Shown one piece after another: positions 34,506 to 44,201 of a stretch of 64,000 nucleotides of DNA (the first letter of the stretch is position 1; each line of letters begins with the position of its first letter). The stretch is from positions 186,001 to 250,000 of the forward strand of contig NZ_WRPK01000008.1 in NCBI RefSeq assembly GCF_009755815.1. Reading direction: 5' to 3'. This stretch comes from Flavisphingomonas formosensis. Its GTDB lineage: Bacteria; Pseudomonadota; Alphaproteobacteria; Sphingomonadales; Sphingomonadaceae. The position numbers were made by a program, and so were the translations under genes. Under the pieces are notes generated by a model. It saw nothing but the letters and a program-made list of their open reading frames with translations. It was not told the DNA's origin and searched no databases.

Positions 34506-34525
34506 CATTCGCAGAATGACGAATG
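34506..34525. promoter_or_regulatory. Candidate LysR operator dyad
   Basis: CATTCG (34506-34511), eight bases, CGAATG (34520-34525), in the 236-base gap between the LysR gene and the first luxE-like gene, about 100 bases before the latter. The surroundings are AT-rich compared with the genes. Match to the LysR-box form is by dyad symmetry only. Confidence 0.4.
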
Positions 34526-34624
34526 ATCATTGGCGTTCACGGCGACGCCCGGCCTAGCCTCCCCAACGGAGAGCAAGCCGAGCCGGATCGCCCGGCATCG
34601 GGCCATCCAAAAGGAGAGGACGCC

Positions 34625-36076
34625 ATGGCGACATCCATCGCCACGCCTGCGACCGCGGACATCCGGGCAGAGGATCCCGCCGCGATCGTGGATCTCCCGC
34701 TGACGCGGAAATTCTCCTTCGAGCGCGACGCGTTGGAAGAGATCCAGCTGCGCGCCCTGCAGTTGCGCTTCGCGGCGCTGGCCGACCGCGTCCCGGTGCT
34801 CGCCCGCTTCGCCGAGGAGCAGAAGCTCTCCCGCATCGAGCGGCTGGAAGATGGCGCGCTGCTTCTGTTCCCCCACACGATGTACAAATCCTATCCGCTG
34901 TCCGCGATGGAGAAGGGCCGCTTCGACCAGCTCACCCGCTGGCTCGGCACGCTCACCGCGATCGATCTCGGCGGAGTGGATTGCGCCGGGCTGGAGACCA
35001 TCGACGCCTGGATCGACCGGCTCGACGCCGAGACGGAGCTGCGCCTGCGCCATTCCTCCGGTACCACCGGCAAGCTCTCCTTCGTGCCGCAAAGCCGCGC
35101 CGAGGCGATCACGTCGATCAAGGGTATCAAGCGCAGCTTCGAAAGTTTCGGCGACGAGGACGGCCCGCACACGCATGACGGCATCGATCTCGGCGAGCTG
35201 CCGCTGATCGCCTTCGGCTACCGCCATGGCTCGCAAAGCTTCCCGCGATCGATCCAGGCGATCGTCGACTATTATTATGGCGGCGACGAAAGCCGGGTGC
35301 TCTGCCTCGATCCCAGCCGGATCAGCGCCGACATGGCCTCGCTGGCCGGCCGGCTGGAGGGCGCGCAGGCACGCGGCGCCGTGGGCCGCATCCAGCTTTC
35401 GCCGGGGCTGATGGCGCAGCGCGAGCGCTTCCTGCGCGAACAGGAGGAGGCGCCCCGCCATCGTGAGGCCTTCTTCGATGCGCTCGCCACGCGCTATCGC
35501 GGGGCCCGCGTCGTGCTGAAGGGTGTGCTGCCGCCGACCGTCGAAGCCATGTGCGCCGGCGTCGCCCGGGGGCTCGAGGGCCTGTTCGCGCCCGACAGCA
35601 TCTTCTTCATGGCAGGCGGCGACAAGGGCCGCGCCCTGCCCCCCGGCTATCGCGAGCAGGTGGAGCGCTTCACCGGCCTTCCCTTTCCGCCGCAGGGTTA
35701 CGGCATGTCCGAAGCAGCCTCCGCGATCACCCGCATGTGCCCGCGCGGTCATTATCATATCGTGCCGAACCTCATTCCTTATCTGATCGATCCCGATAGC
35801 GGCGCGATCCTGCCGCGGCTTGGGCGCGCGACCGGGCGGCTGGGCATCTTCGACATCGCCTGCGAGACACGCTGGGGAGGCTTCCTGACCGGCGACGAAG
35901 TGATGCTGGACTTCGGCGACGAGACGCCGTGCCGCTGCGGGCGCAGGGGCAGCTACATTGCCGGCCCGATCCGCCGCTACGGCGCGCTGCGGGGCGGCGA
36001 CGACAAGATCACATGTGCCGGCGCTCCCGGCCTGCACGACCGCGCGCTCGCCTTCATCGGCGCGGCTTCGGCCTAG
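34625..36076 (+). CDS. LuxE-like acyl-protein synthetase, copy 1
   Basis: A 483-residue adenylate-forming enzyme. ATP-binding block RLRHSSGTTGKLSFVP; later PQGYGMSEAASAITRM and GFLTGDEVMLDFGDETPC. The C-terminus holds CRCGRRGSY and GDDKITCAGAPG, whose Cys sits where LuxE carries its acyl-accepting Cys near the end. LuxE activates a carboxylic acid as acyl-AMP, loads it on this Cys and passes it to LuxC. The gene is followed after 9 bases by a LuxC-like partner, and no luxAB or luxD is present. AAGGAGAGG precedes ATG 34625. A PaaK-like CoA ligase role is less likely given the partner. Confidence 0.82.
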   Translation: MATSIATPATADIRAEDPAAIVDLPLTRKFSFERDALEEIQLRALQLRFAALADRVPVLARFAEEQKLSRIERLEDGALLLFPHTMYKSYPLSAMEKGRFDQLTRWLGTLTAIDLGGVDCAGLETIDAWIDRLDAETELRLRHSSGTTGKLSFVPQSRAEAITSIKGIKRSFESFGDEDGPHTHDGIDLGELPLIAFGYRHGSQSFPRSIQAIVDYYYGGDESRVLCLDPSRISADMASLAGRLEGAQARGAVGRIQLSPGLMAQRERFLREQEEAPRHREAFFDALATRYRGARVVLKGVLPPTVEAMCAGVARGLEGLFAPDSIFFMAGGDKGRALPPGYREQVERFTGLPFPPQGYGMSEAASAITRMCPRGHYHIVPNLIPYLIDPDSGAILPRLGRATGRLGIFDIACETRWGGFLTGDEVMLDFGDETPCRCGRRGSYIAGPIRRYGALRGGDDKITCAGAPGLHDRALAFIGAASA

Positions 36077-36085
36077 GAGGAAATG

Positions 36086-37564
36086 ATGGGCTTCCATGTT
36101 CCGCTGATCATCCGCGGCCGCATCGTCGAGGGCGACACGCTGCGCTTCGCCATGCGCCGCGACGGCGCCGCGTTCGAAACGCCCGACGTGCGCCGGCACA
36201 TCCACGCGCTGCCGCTCGCCGATCCGGCCGACCTCGCCGACATCCACGCGCTCAGCACCGAGGAGATCATCGCCTTCCTCGCCGCGCTGGGCCGCGAGCT
36301 GCGACTCGACCGCAATCCCCATCTACAGGAAGCCTATGCGCTTTCGGTGCGCTCCTCGGGGCTCACCGGCGGCATCGTCCGCCATCTCTATGCGACGCTG
36401 GGCGACCTCTTCTCCGCTGCCTTCATCCGCGAGCTCGCCGACAATGCGATCGGCATAGACTATCTGGACGGCTGGGTGCCCCGGCCGATGGCGAACGGCT
36501 GCGTCTGCAACATACGCGCCTTCGGCGCCCGGGCCGTGCATGTGCTGGCCGGCAACGTCCCGATGCCGTCCGCGCTCGGCATCATCCGCAACGCGATCAC
36601 GCGCAGCGACGCGATCTTCAAGACGCCGTCCAACGATCCCGCTACCGCGGCCGCCATCGCCCGCACCATGATCGCTATGGACCCCGACCATCCGGTGACG
36701 CGGCATCTCTCGATCGCCTATTGGAAGGGCGGCGACGAAGCGGTGGAAGCCGAACTCTATCGCCCCGACCGGATCGAGAAGATCATCGCCTGGGGCGGTC
36801 AGGCCTCGATCACCCACATCGCGCGCTATATCCAGCCGGGCATCGACCTGATCACCATGGATCCCAAGCTCTCCTCCTCGATCGTCGGCCGCGAGGCCTT
36901 TGCCGACGATCGATCCATGCACGACGCCGCGGTGAGACTCGCCCTCGACATCGCCTATTTCAACCAGCAGGCCTGCGCCAATTCGCGCGTCACCTATGTC
37001 GAGACGGGTACCGATGCCGCCGGCCTTGCCGCCGCGAACCGTTTCGGCACCCTGTTGTTCGACGCCATCCAGGCACTGCCGGAGACGTGCAGCGCCGCCG
37101 CCCCGCTGGATACCGCGCTCGCCGAGGAAGTGCAGGCGCTGCGCCTGGCGAGCTTCGATCACAAGGTGATCGGCGGCGGCGCCGAAGGCGCGGTGATCCT
37201 CTCCCAGATCGACGAGCCCGTCGATTTCGCGCCGCTACTGAACAACCGCGTCGCCAATCTGGTGCCGATCGACGATCTCGATATCGCGGTGCGGTCCGTC
37301 ACCTCCTACACCCAGTCGATCGGCATCTATCCCGACGCGCTCAAGGAAAGGCTGCGCGACCGGCTGGTATTCAACGGCGCGCAGCGGCTCGTCTCGCTCG
37401 GCTATGCCTGCAAGGCTGCGATGGCTGGCCCGCATGACGGCATGGAGCCGCTCCGCCGCATGTGCAAATGGATCAGCGACGAAAGCAACGATCCCTCCGT
37501 CGTGCCCCTCCTCTCCTCCCCGAAAGCGACAACCGACGCCCAGCCGCGAAATGAATTTGCATAA
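36086..37564 (+). CDS. LuxC-like acyl reductase, copy 1
   Basis: A 492-residue LuxC-family (PF05893-type) NADPH-dependent reductase. Blocks: VHVLAGNVPMPSALGIIRNA, ITRSDAIFKTPSNDPATAAA, AWGGQASITHIARYIQPGID. The acyl-Cys is expected in IAYFNQQACANSRVTYVE, and LLNNRVANLVPIDDL follows. LuxC takes the acyl group from LuxE-Cys and reduces it to the aldehyde. ATG 36086 is preferred over 36083 because GGAGG lies five bases away. Together with the preceding gene it should turn a carboxylate into an aldehyde at the cost of ATP and NADPH. Confidence 0.88.
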   Translation: MGFHVPLIIRGRIVEGDTLRFAMRRDGAAFETPDVRRHIHALPLADPADLADIHALSTEEIIAFLAALGRELRLDRNPHLQEAYALSVRSSGLTGGIVRHLYATLGDLFSAAFIRELADNAIGIDYLDGWVPRPMANGCVCNIRAFGARAVHVLAGNVPMPSALGIIRNAITRSDAIFKTPSNDPATAAAIARTMIAMDPDHPVTRHLSIAYWKGGDEAVEAELYRPDRIEKIIAWGGQASITHIARYIQPGIDLITMDPKLSSSIVGREAFADDRSMHDAAVRLALDIAYFNQQACANSRVTYVETGTDAAGLAAANRFGTLLFDAIQALPETCSAAAPLDTALAEEVQALRLASFDHKVIGGGAEGAVILSQIDEPVDFAPLLNNRVANLVPIDDLDIAVRSVTSYTQSIGIYPDALKERLRDRLVFNGAQRLVSLGYACKAAMAGPHDGMEPLRRMCKWISDESNDPSVVPLLSSPKATTDAQPRNEFA

Positions 37565-37644
37565 GCACGCGCATTACAATACGTACACGTACATTAATGT
37601 AGCGGACGATACGATTCGTTACAAAATCCACGGAGGGGAGAAAT
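37565..37644 (+). promoter_or_regulatory. AT-rich leader of the second catabolic TonB receptor
   Basis: An 80-base gap rich in A and T with two overlapping palindromes: TACGTACACGTAC near 37582 and ACATTAATGT near 37590-37600. It separates luxC copy 1 from the receptor gene and probably carries an additional promoter or operator. The strong site GGAGGGGAG precedes ATG 37645. Confidence 0.4.
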
Positions 37645-40119
37645 ATGACGCTTCGTCGTACGTGTTGCCTATTGGCGTCCACGATTGCATTGGCCCTGAT
37701 ACAACCGGCTTTCGCGCAGACTTCACCGGCTCCGGCGCAATCCGAGGCCGATGAAGGCAATGGTCTCGCAGATATTGTCGTCACTGCGCAGAAACGCGGC
37801 GAAAATCTCCAGAATGTTCCGATCGCGATTTCGGCGGTTACTGCAGACATCGCCCAGAAAGCCGGCATATCCGGACCCGAACAACTCACCCAGCTCATGC
37901 CTGGCGTCACCTTCACTCGCCAGGCCCAGGGCGGCGTTCCCTTCATCCGCGGGATTGGCACCACCTCGTCCTTCGTCGGCAACGAGCCGTCGGTCGCGCT
38001 GTTCGTCGACGACGTCTATCTCGTCTCGGGCAACGCGGCTGTCTTCGATTTCAACAATATCTCCGCCGTCGAAGTGCTCAAGGGCCCGCAGGGAACGCTG
38101 TTCGGCCGCAATGCGACCGGCGGCGTCATCCACGTCAAGACGCGTAACCCGACCTACGATACCAAGGTGGACGCCAATATCGGCTACGCCAATTACGACA
38201 CCGTCACCGGCCAGCTCTACGGATCGACCGGCCTTACCAAAAATGTCGCGGTGAACATTGCAGCCTTCTACACCGACCAGCGCGACGGCTGGGGCAAGAA
38301 CTATGCTTCGACGCACCAATCGACGCTGACAGGTGCTTCCGTCCCGGTGACGCCGGGCAAGAGCGACGCCTATACGAACAAATCCTATGGCGTGCGCGGC
38401 AAGCTGCTGTGGGAGCCGACCGACGACACCACCGTGCTGCTGTCGGGCATGTATGCCTATCGCAAGTCCGACATGGGCTTCGCCAATCGCGTCGTGCCCG
38501 GAACCAAGGGACGCGGCGGCTATGATCCGGTGGCGGGCGCCGGCCTGCCCGACAGGAATGGTGACGGCAAGGGCGATCCGATCGGATTCTACGATACGGT
38601 CGACAATATCAACCGGCCCTACACGGTGAAGTTCGCGCAATATAGCGGCAAGATCGTTCAGGATTTCGGCCCTGTCACGCTCACCAGCATCACCGCGTAC
38701 AGCCGGCTGCGCGTCAATGCGCCGCTCGATCTGGACGCATCCCCCCAGAATTTCCTCAATTCCTACAACCAATATGGCGCGAACACCTTCACCCAGGAAC
38801 TGCAACTCGCCGCACCGAACGGCAACAAGTTCCAATGGATCGTCGGCGCCTTCTACATGCACGACAAGACCTTCTTCCTCGGTCGCTATTCGGGTCTCGC
38901 CATCACCGGCGCGCCCTTCACCACGCCCGACGGCCCGATCCTCGCCGGCGTGCCCAAATATCAGACGGGCGACGATCGGATGCGGACCAATTCCTATTCG
39001 GCCTTCGCGCAGGGCACCTATCCGATCTTCAAGGAAACCAACCTGACGCTCGGCATCCGCTACACCTCGGATCACCGCGCGAGCTATGGCGGCGAAGGCG
39101 GCTTCTACAGCCTCGACACGGGTCAGGTGCTGAGCGCCAACGGCTATATGGCGTTCAACGGCCCGTTCCGCGATGCGGCGACATTCAACGCGGTCACCGG
39201 GCGCGTCGCCGTCGATCATCATTTCAGCGACGATCTGATGATCTATGCCGCCTATAATCGCGGTTTCAAAAGCGGCGTCTACAATCTCGCAGGCTATTCT
39301 ACGTCAGTAACGGCACCATTGCCTCCGGTGAAGCCCGAGACGATCGACGCTTTCACCGCCGGCTTCAAGAGCGAGTTCTTCGATCGGATGGTGCGCCTGA
39401 ACGTCGAGGGATATTATTATAAATACAAGAATATCCAGGTTCAGAACAACCGGTCCGACGGCGGCGGCACGATCTTCGTCAATGGCGGCGCCGCGACGAT
39501 CAAGGGCATCGACGTCGATCTCACCGTCGCGCCGGTCCGCCGCCTGACGCTGACCGCCGCGGTGAACGTGCAGAAGGGCACCTATGACGATTTCGCCAAC
39601 GGGCCGACCTTCTTCCTGACCGGGCCCAACGCCCCCGCGGCCGGCCAGGCGGTGGTCCCGTCCTATTGCTCGAACCTGTCGGCTTATCCGGTTTCGACGA
39701 GCCCGGAGGTGCAGATCATCGCACCGCTGGTCAACGGCAAGCCGCTGGCCGGCGCCGCGACTTGCAATCTCAGCGGCAAGAAGACGGTGCTGACCCCACC
39801 CTTCACTTTGTCGCTCTCGGCCGACTATCTGCTACCGACTCCGATCGGCGACTTCGATTTCACCGCTTCCTGGCTGCACACCGGCAATTATTATTTCGAG
39901 CCGGACAATCTCTACCTCACCCGGCAGCCGATCTACGACGTGGTCAACGCCTCGCTGCGCTGGACCAGCCTGAAGCGCGGCATGGACGTCCGCCTGTGGG
40001 TCAACAACCTGCTCAAGGAAAAATACTACGCCTACATCGCCAATGGCGGCACATCCGGCACCAAGGGCGCGCCTGCCGCGCCTCGCACCTTCGGCCTCAC
40101 CATGGGGCTGCATTTCTAA
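37645..40119 (+). CDS. TonB-dependent receptor between the two luxE/luxC pairs
   Basis: An 824-residue outer-membrane receptor: signal peptide LLASTIALALIQPAFA/Q, TonB box LADIVVTAQKRGENLQ, plug (PFIRGIGTTSSFVGNEPSV, VEVLKGPQGTLFGRNATGG), barrel with many aromatic strands, terminal FGLTMGLHF. No STN domain. It is of the same subclass as the receptor ending at 25146. Its position between the two luxE/luxC pairs implies import of the acid that they reduce, or of a precursor. Confidence 0.93.
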   Translation: MTLRRTCCLLASTIALALIQPAFAQTSPAPAQSEADEGNGLADIVVTAQKRGENLQNVPIAISAVTADIAQKAGISGPEQLTQLMPGVTFTRQAQGGVPFIRGIGTTSSFVGNEPSVALFVDDVYLVSGNAAVFDFNNISAVEVLKGPQGTLFGRNATGGVIHVKTRNPTYDTKVDANIGYANYDTVTGQLYGSTGLTKNVAVNIAAFYTDQRDGWGKNYASTHQSTLTGASVPVTPGKSDAYTNKSYGVRGKLLWEPTDDTTVLLSGMYAYRKSDMGFANRVVPGTKGRGGYDPVAGAGLPDRNGDGKGDPIGFYDTVDNINRPYTVKFAQYSGKIVQDFGPVTLTSITAYSRLRVNAPLDLDASPQNFLNSYNQYGANTFTQELQLAAPNGNKFQWIVGAFYMHDKTFFLGRYSGLAITGAPFTTPDGPILAGVPKYQTGDDRMRTNSYSAFAQGTYPIFKETNLTLGIRYTSDHRASYGGEGGFYSLDTGQVLSANGYMAFNGPFRDAATFNAVTGRVAVDHHFSDDLMIYAAYNRGFKSGVYNLAGYSTSVTAPLPPVKPETIDAFTAGFKSEFFDRMVRLNVEGYYYKYKNIQVQNNRSDGGGTIFVNGGAATIKGIDVDLTVAPVRRLTLTAAVNVQKGTYDDFANGPTFFLTGPNAPAAGQAVVPSYCSNLSAYPVSTSPEVQIIAPLVNGKPLAGAATCNLSGKKTVLTPPFTLSLSADYLLPTPIGDFDFTASWLHTGNYYFEPDNLYLTRQPIYDVVNASLRWTSLKRGMDVRLWVNNLLKEKYYAYIANGGTSGTKGAPAAPRTFGLTMGLHF

Positions 40120-40129
40120 AGGGGAGAGC

Positions 40130-40169
40130 GGGTGCCGCCCTGCCACGGAGCAGCGGCGGGACGGCACCC
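40130..40169 (+). terminator. Hairpin between receptor and luxE copy 2
   Basis: An imperfect long stem: GGGTGCCG (40130-40137) pairs with CGGCACCC (40162-40169), with further GC pairing inside. There is no T run. It may lower read-through from the receptor into the following operon or stabilise the receptor mRNA. Confidence 0.5.
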
Positions 40170-40223
40170 CCTGTCGGACGCCAATGGTCATGTCGGGAGA
40201 TTGCGAACGAAAAGGAGGCCCGC

Positions 40224-41645
40224 GTGGCGACCATTTCTGCCGACCGCCCCGAAGACTGGATCGAGCTGCCCCAAGCAGAGATCTACGCCATCCCCCTCGC
40301 CGACCAGCAGCGGCTCCAGCGCGAGGCGCTGCGCGGGCGCTTCGCCCAGCTGGTCGACCGCATCCCGATGCTGCGCCAGCTCGCGCAGGAACAGCATATC
40401 ATCGAGATAACCGAGATCGCCGACATCGCACCCCTGCTGGTGCCGCATTCGGCGCTGAAATCCTATCCGATGTCCTTCCTCGAAAACGGCCGGTTCGATC
40501 GGCTGACGCAATGGCTGGACGGTTTCACCGCCTATGACCTCTCGGGCGTGGACGCGCGCGGCTGCGACAGCATTGACGACTGGCTCGACCTGCTCGACGC
40601 TCGCACCGACGTCCGGGTGATGCATTCCACCGGCACGTCCGGCAAACTCTCCTTCCTGCCGCGCGGCATTCCCGAAATGCACAAGATGGTCAGCGGCCAG
40701 CGTCGGCAGTTCGACCCCTGGCCCGGCGAGCGGCCGCTGCTCGGCGTGCCGATCGAGGCGGCACCCGTGATCTACACCCAGTATCGCCACGGTGGCATGG
40801 CGCAGCACCGGCTGCTCCCCTTCCTGCGCGACGCGCTGTTCGGCGGCGACGAAGATATGATCATCGCCACCAATCCGACGCGCTTCTCGGCAGACGTCGC
40901 CTCGATCAGCGGCCGCCTGCGCGTCGCGGAATCGCGCGGCGAAGCCGGCATGCTGAAGATCGCGCCGCGCCTGATGGAGCGGCGCGAGGCCTTCCTCAGG
41001 GACCAGGCCCGCTCAGGCGAGCATTGGGATGCCTTCTTCGATCGCATTACCGGTCGCTGGACGGGACGGACCGTCTCGATCATGGGCCATGTACCGGCCC
41101 TCCATGTCCTCGCCCTGGAAGCCGGCAAGCGGGGCCTCTCCGGCCTTTTTGCGGCCGACAGCTTCGTCGCGGCGGGCGGCGGGATGAAGGGCCATGATCT
41201 GCCCGAGAGCTGGCGCGCCACGGTCGATCACGCGCTCGGCGGCGCGGCGCTGGTCGAAGGCTATGGCATGACCGAGATCGTCGCAGCCTCGCGTGCCTGC
41301 GGCAGCGGCCATTATCACATCCCTGCCTGGCACGTGCCGTTCCTGCTCGATCCGGCAAGTGGCGAGTCGCTGCCCCGCACCGGCACCGCCACCGGCCGCT
41401 ATGGCGCGATCGACCTCAACGCCTCCACCTATTGGGCCGGCTTCCTGACCGGCGACGAGGTGACGCTGCACTGGGGCGATACGGAAAGCTGCGCCTGCGG
41501 GCGGATCGGCCCCTATCTCGACAAGACCATCCGCCGCTACACCGAGAAGGAGGGCGGCGACGACAAGATCACCTGCGCCGGCGCACCGGGCGCGCATGAC
41601 CGGGCACTGGAATTCATCGTGGAAAACACAGGAGCGTCGGCATGA
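40224..41645 (+). CDS. LuxE-like acyl-protein synthetase, copy 2
   Basis: A 473-residue paralogue of the copy at 34625. Shared blocks: VRVMHSTGTSGKLSFLPRG, VEGYGMTEIVAASRACGSGH, GFLTGDEVTLHWGDTESC, CACGRIGPY and GDDKITCAGAPGAHDRAL with the putative acyl-Cys. The N-terminal acid-recognition half differs more from copy 1 than the rest, so the two copies may prefer different acids. A GTG start at 40224 has AAGGAGG at good spacing. The stop overlaps the LuxC-like start by four bases (ATGA). Confidence 0.82.
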   Translation: MATISADRPEDWIELPQAEIYAIPLADQQRLQREALRGRFAQLVDRIPMLRQLAQEQHIIEITEIADIAPLLVPHSALKSYPMSFLENGRFDRLTQWLDGFTAYDLSGVDARGCDSIDDWLDLLDARTDVRVMHSTGTSGKLSFLPRGIPEMHKMVSGQRRQFDPWPGERPLLGVPIEAAPVIYTQYRHGGMAQHRLLPFLRDALFGGDEDMIIATNPTRFSADVASISGRLRVAESRGEAGMLKIAPRLMERREAFLRDQARSGEHWDAFFDRITGRWTGRTVSIMGHVPALHVLALEAGKRGLSGLFAADSFVAAGGGMKGHDLPESWRATVDHALGGAALVEGYGMTEIVAASRACGSGHYHIPAWHVPFLLDPASGESLPRTGTATGRYGAIDLNASTYWAGFLTGDEVTLHWGDTESCACGRIGPYLDKTIRRYTEKEGGDDKITCAGAPGAHDRALEFIVENTGASA

Positions 41646-43108
41646 CCGGCTATCGCGTTCCCCTGATCATTCGCGGCGAAATCATCGAGAGCGGCGAGAC
41701 CGAGTTCGGCGGGCGCGATCCCGCCACCCGCTTCCGCGGCCCGGACGTGTTCGATCATCTCGGCAAGCTGCCGCTCTCCCCTCCCTCCGCGATCGCGGAC
41801 CTGCACGCCCTCCCCTTCGAGGAGATACTCGATTATCTGGTAGAGCTCGGCGCCTGGCTGGATTTCGGCAAGAACGCGCATCTTCAGGAAGCGCTGGCGC
41901 TGACCTGCAAGACTTCGGGCCTCGGCGAACCGATCCTCCGCTCCGTCTACAAAAATCTCGGCAAGGTCTTCGATCGCGCAGAGATGCGGCAGATGGCCGA
42001 CATATTGATCGGCATCCCCTTCCTGGAGGGATGGGTGCGGACGCGCAGCGAAGGCGCCTCGACCAGCTATGTGCGCGCCTTCGGCGCACGGGCCCTGCAC
42101 GTCATCGCCGGCAACGTGCCGACCATCTCCGCGATCACCGTGATGCGCAACGCGATCGTCCGCAGCGACATGATCGTCAAGACGCCGTCCAACGATCCGC
42201 TGACCGCCGCCGCCATCGCCCGCACGATGATCGACATGGCGCCCGATCATCCGATCACCCGTCATATCAGCGTCGGCTATTGGAAGGGCGGCGACGAGCG
42301 GATCGAAAGCCGCCTCTACCAGCCGGCCGCCGTCGAGAAGATCGTCGCCTGGGGCGGGCTCGCCTCGGTCCGGCACATCAGCAAATATCTCCAGCCCGGC
42401 ATCGATCTGATCACGCTGGATCCGAAGCTGTCGGCCACCATCATCGGCCGCGAGGCCTTTGCGGACGAGGCCACGATGCGGACCTGCGCGCGGCGCGCGG
42501 CGCTCGACGTCGCGGTCAACAATCAGCAGGCCTGCCTCAACGCCCGCGTCATCCATGTCGAGACGGGCACAGATGCCGCCGGCCTCGCCCGGGCGAACCG
42601 CTTCGGCGAATTGCTGTACGAGGCGATCCAGCTATTGCCGGTGACGCTCAGCAATCCCGTCGCCGCGCTCGATCCCGCGCTTGCGGAGGAGATGGAGGGG
42701 CTGCGCTTCGCCTCCGCCCTCTACCGCCGTATCGGCGGTGACGGGCGCGGCGGCGTGATCGTCTCGCAGATGGACGAGCCGGTCGAATTCTCGCGGCTGC
42801 TTTCGGGCCGCGTCGCCAATCTGGTGCCGGTCGACAGCCTCGATGCCGCGATCGGCGCGGTCACCGCCTGGACACAGACGATCGGCCTCTATCCCGACCG
42901 GCTGATGCACGAGATCCGCGATCGCCTCGCCATCCAGGGCGCGCAGCGGCTGGTGACGCTCGGCTGCGCCACCCGGCGGACCATCGCCGGCCCGCAAGAC
43001 GGGATCGAGGTGCTGCGCCGCATGTGCAAATGGATCCTCAACGAAGTCCACAGCGACGATCCGACCGCGATCTGGCCCGACCGACAGCAGCCCGCGGCGG
43101 CCGCCTGA
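41642..43108 (+). CDS. LuxC-like acyl reductase, copy 2
   Basis: A 488-residue LuxC-family reductase, by eye clearly more than half identical to copy 1 in the core (IAGNVPTISAITVMRNAIVR, DMIVKTPSNDPLTAAAIART, AWGGLASVRHISKYLQPGID). Catalytic Cys expected in VNNQQACLNARVIHVE. Translationally coupled to its LuxE-like partner. Downstream lie an aldo/keto reductase that could reduce the aldehyde further, and an MFS transporter. No luciferase genes are present, so a light-producing role is excluded for this locus. Confidence 0.88.
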   Translation: MTGYRVPLIIRGEIIESGETEFGGRDPATRFRGPDVFDHLGKLPLSPPSAIADLHALPFEEILDYLVELGAWLDFGKNAHLQEALALTCKTSGLGEPILRSVYKNLGKVFDRAEMRQMADILIGIPFLEGWVRTRSEGASTSYVRAFGARALHVIAGNVPTISAITVMRNAIVRSDMIVKTPSNDPLTAAAIARTMIDMAPDHPITRHISVGYWKGGDERIESRLYQPAAVEKIVAWGGLASVRHISKYLQPGIDLITLDPKLSATIIGREAFADEATMRTCARRAALDVAVNNQQACLNARVIHVETGTDAAGLARANRFGELLYEAIQLLPVTLSNPVAALDPALAEEMEGLRFASALYRRIGGDGRGGVIVSQMDEPVEFSRLLSGRVANLVPVDSLDAAIGAVTAWTQTIGLYPDRLMHEIRDRLAIQGAQRLVTLGCATRRTIAGPQDGIEVLRRMCKWILNEVHSDDPTAIWPDRQQPAAAA

Positions 43109-43140
43109 CCTTCCCGCATCTCATCCAGGAAAGATCCGCA

Positions 43141-44199
43141 ATGCCGCTCGACCATTATGTCACCCTCGGCCGCTCGGGCCTCAAGATCAGCCGCTTCGGC
43201 CTCGGCGCGATGACCTTCGGCACGGAGTGGGGCTTCGGCAGCGATGCCGGGGAAGCCAGCACCATCCTCGACGCCTATGTCGATCTCGGCGGTAACTTCG
43301 TCGACACGGCGAACATCTATACCAAGGGCAGCTCGGAGACGATCATCGGTGACTGGCTCGCCGCCGAGCCGGGACGGCGCGACCGGATCGTGCTCGCCAC
43401 CAAGTTCGGCGGCAACATGCTGCCCGGCAACCCCAATGGCGGCGGCACGAGCCGGCGCGCCATCCATGCCGCCTGCAACGCCTCGCTGACGCGCCTGCGC
43501 ACGGATCATATCGATCTCTACTGGCAGCATTGGGACGATCCCTTCACGCCGATCGAGGAGACGATGGCCGCGCTCGACGATCTCGTGCGCGCGGGGAAGG
43601 TCCGCTATATCGGCTTTTCGGATACGCCGGCCTGGAAGGTGGCCGAAGCCCAGACCATCGCGCGGTTCCGCGGATGGGCGCCGCTGATCGCGCTGCAAGT
43701 CGAATATTCGCTGCTCGAACGCACGGTGGAGGGCGAGCTGGCGCCGATGGCACAGGCGATGGGGCTCGGCATCACGCCCTGGTCCCCGCTGCGCGCCGGC
43801 ATGCTAAGCGGCAAATATAGCCGCGACAACCACCAGGCGGACTCGCCGGGTCGCGCCGCCAGCTTGGCACGCAACTTCAACGAGCGCAATTTCGCGGTGG
43901 TCGACATGGTCAAGGCGGTGGCGGCCGAGCAGGGCGCAAGTCCCGCCTCCGTCGCCCTCGCCTGGCTGCTCGCGCGGCCCGGCGTCGCCGCGCCGATCAT
44001 CGGCGCGCGCACCATGGCGCAGCTCGAGGCCAATCTCGCCGCACTCGATCTCCGCCTCGATCCATCCGCCATCGCCCGGCTCGATGCGGTCTCGAAGCCG
44101 GCGCTGAACTTCCCGGCGGAGTTCCTGCCGATGGCGGTGGCCAACAGCTATTCGGGGATGAGCGTGAACGGACAGGCATTCGGCCCCTCGGTGCGCTGA
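43141..44199 (+). CDS. Aldo/keto reductase
   Basis: A 352-residue AKR barrel: LGRSGLKISRFGLGAMTFG, catalytic Asp/Tyr in FVDTANIYTKGSSETIIGDW, Lys in IVLATKFGGNM, His in DLYWQHWDDPF, and NADPH site PIIGARTMAQLEANLAAL. It reduces aldehydes or ketones to alcohols with NADPH. Being 32 bases after the second LuxC-like gene, it is a natural next step for the aldehyde produced there. Confidence 0.92.
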   Translation: MPLDHYVTLGRSGLKISRFGLGAMTFGTEWGFGSDAGEASTILDAYVDLGGNFVDTANIYTKGSSETIIGDWLAAEPGRRDRIVLATKFGGNMLPGNPNGGGTSRRAIHAACNASLTRLRTDHIDLYWQHWDDPFTPIEETMAALDDLVRAGKVRYIGFSDTPAWKVAEAQTIARFRGWAPLIALQVEYSLLERTVEGELAPMAQAMGLGITPWSPLRAGMLSGKYSRDNHQADSPGRAASLARNFNERNFAVVDMVKAVAAEQGASPASVALAWLLARPGVAAPIIGARTMAQLEANLAALDLRLDPSAIARLDAVSKPALNFPAEFLPMAVANSYSGMSVNGQAFGPSVR

Positions 44200-44201
44200 T
44201 C

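Noticed and set aside
34625-43108. Bioluminescence (lux) operon
   Set aside because: No luxA, luxB or luxD is present; the context is catabolic.
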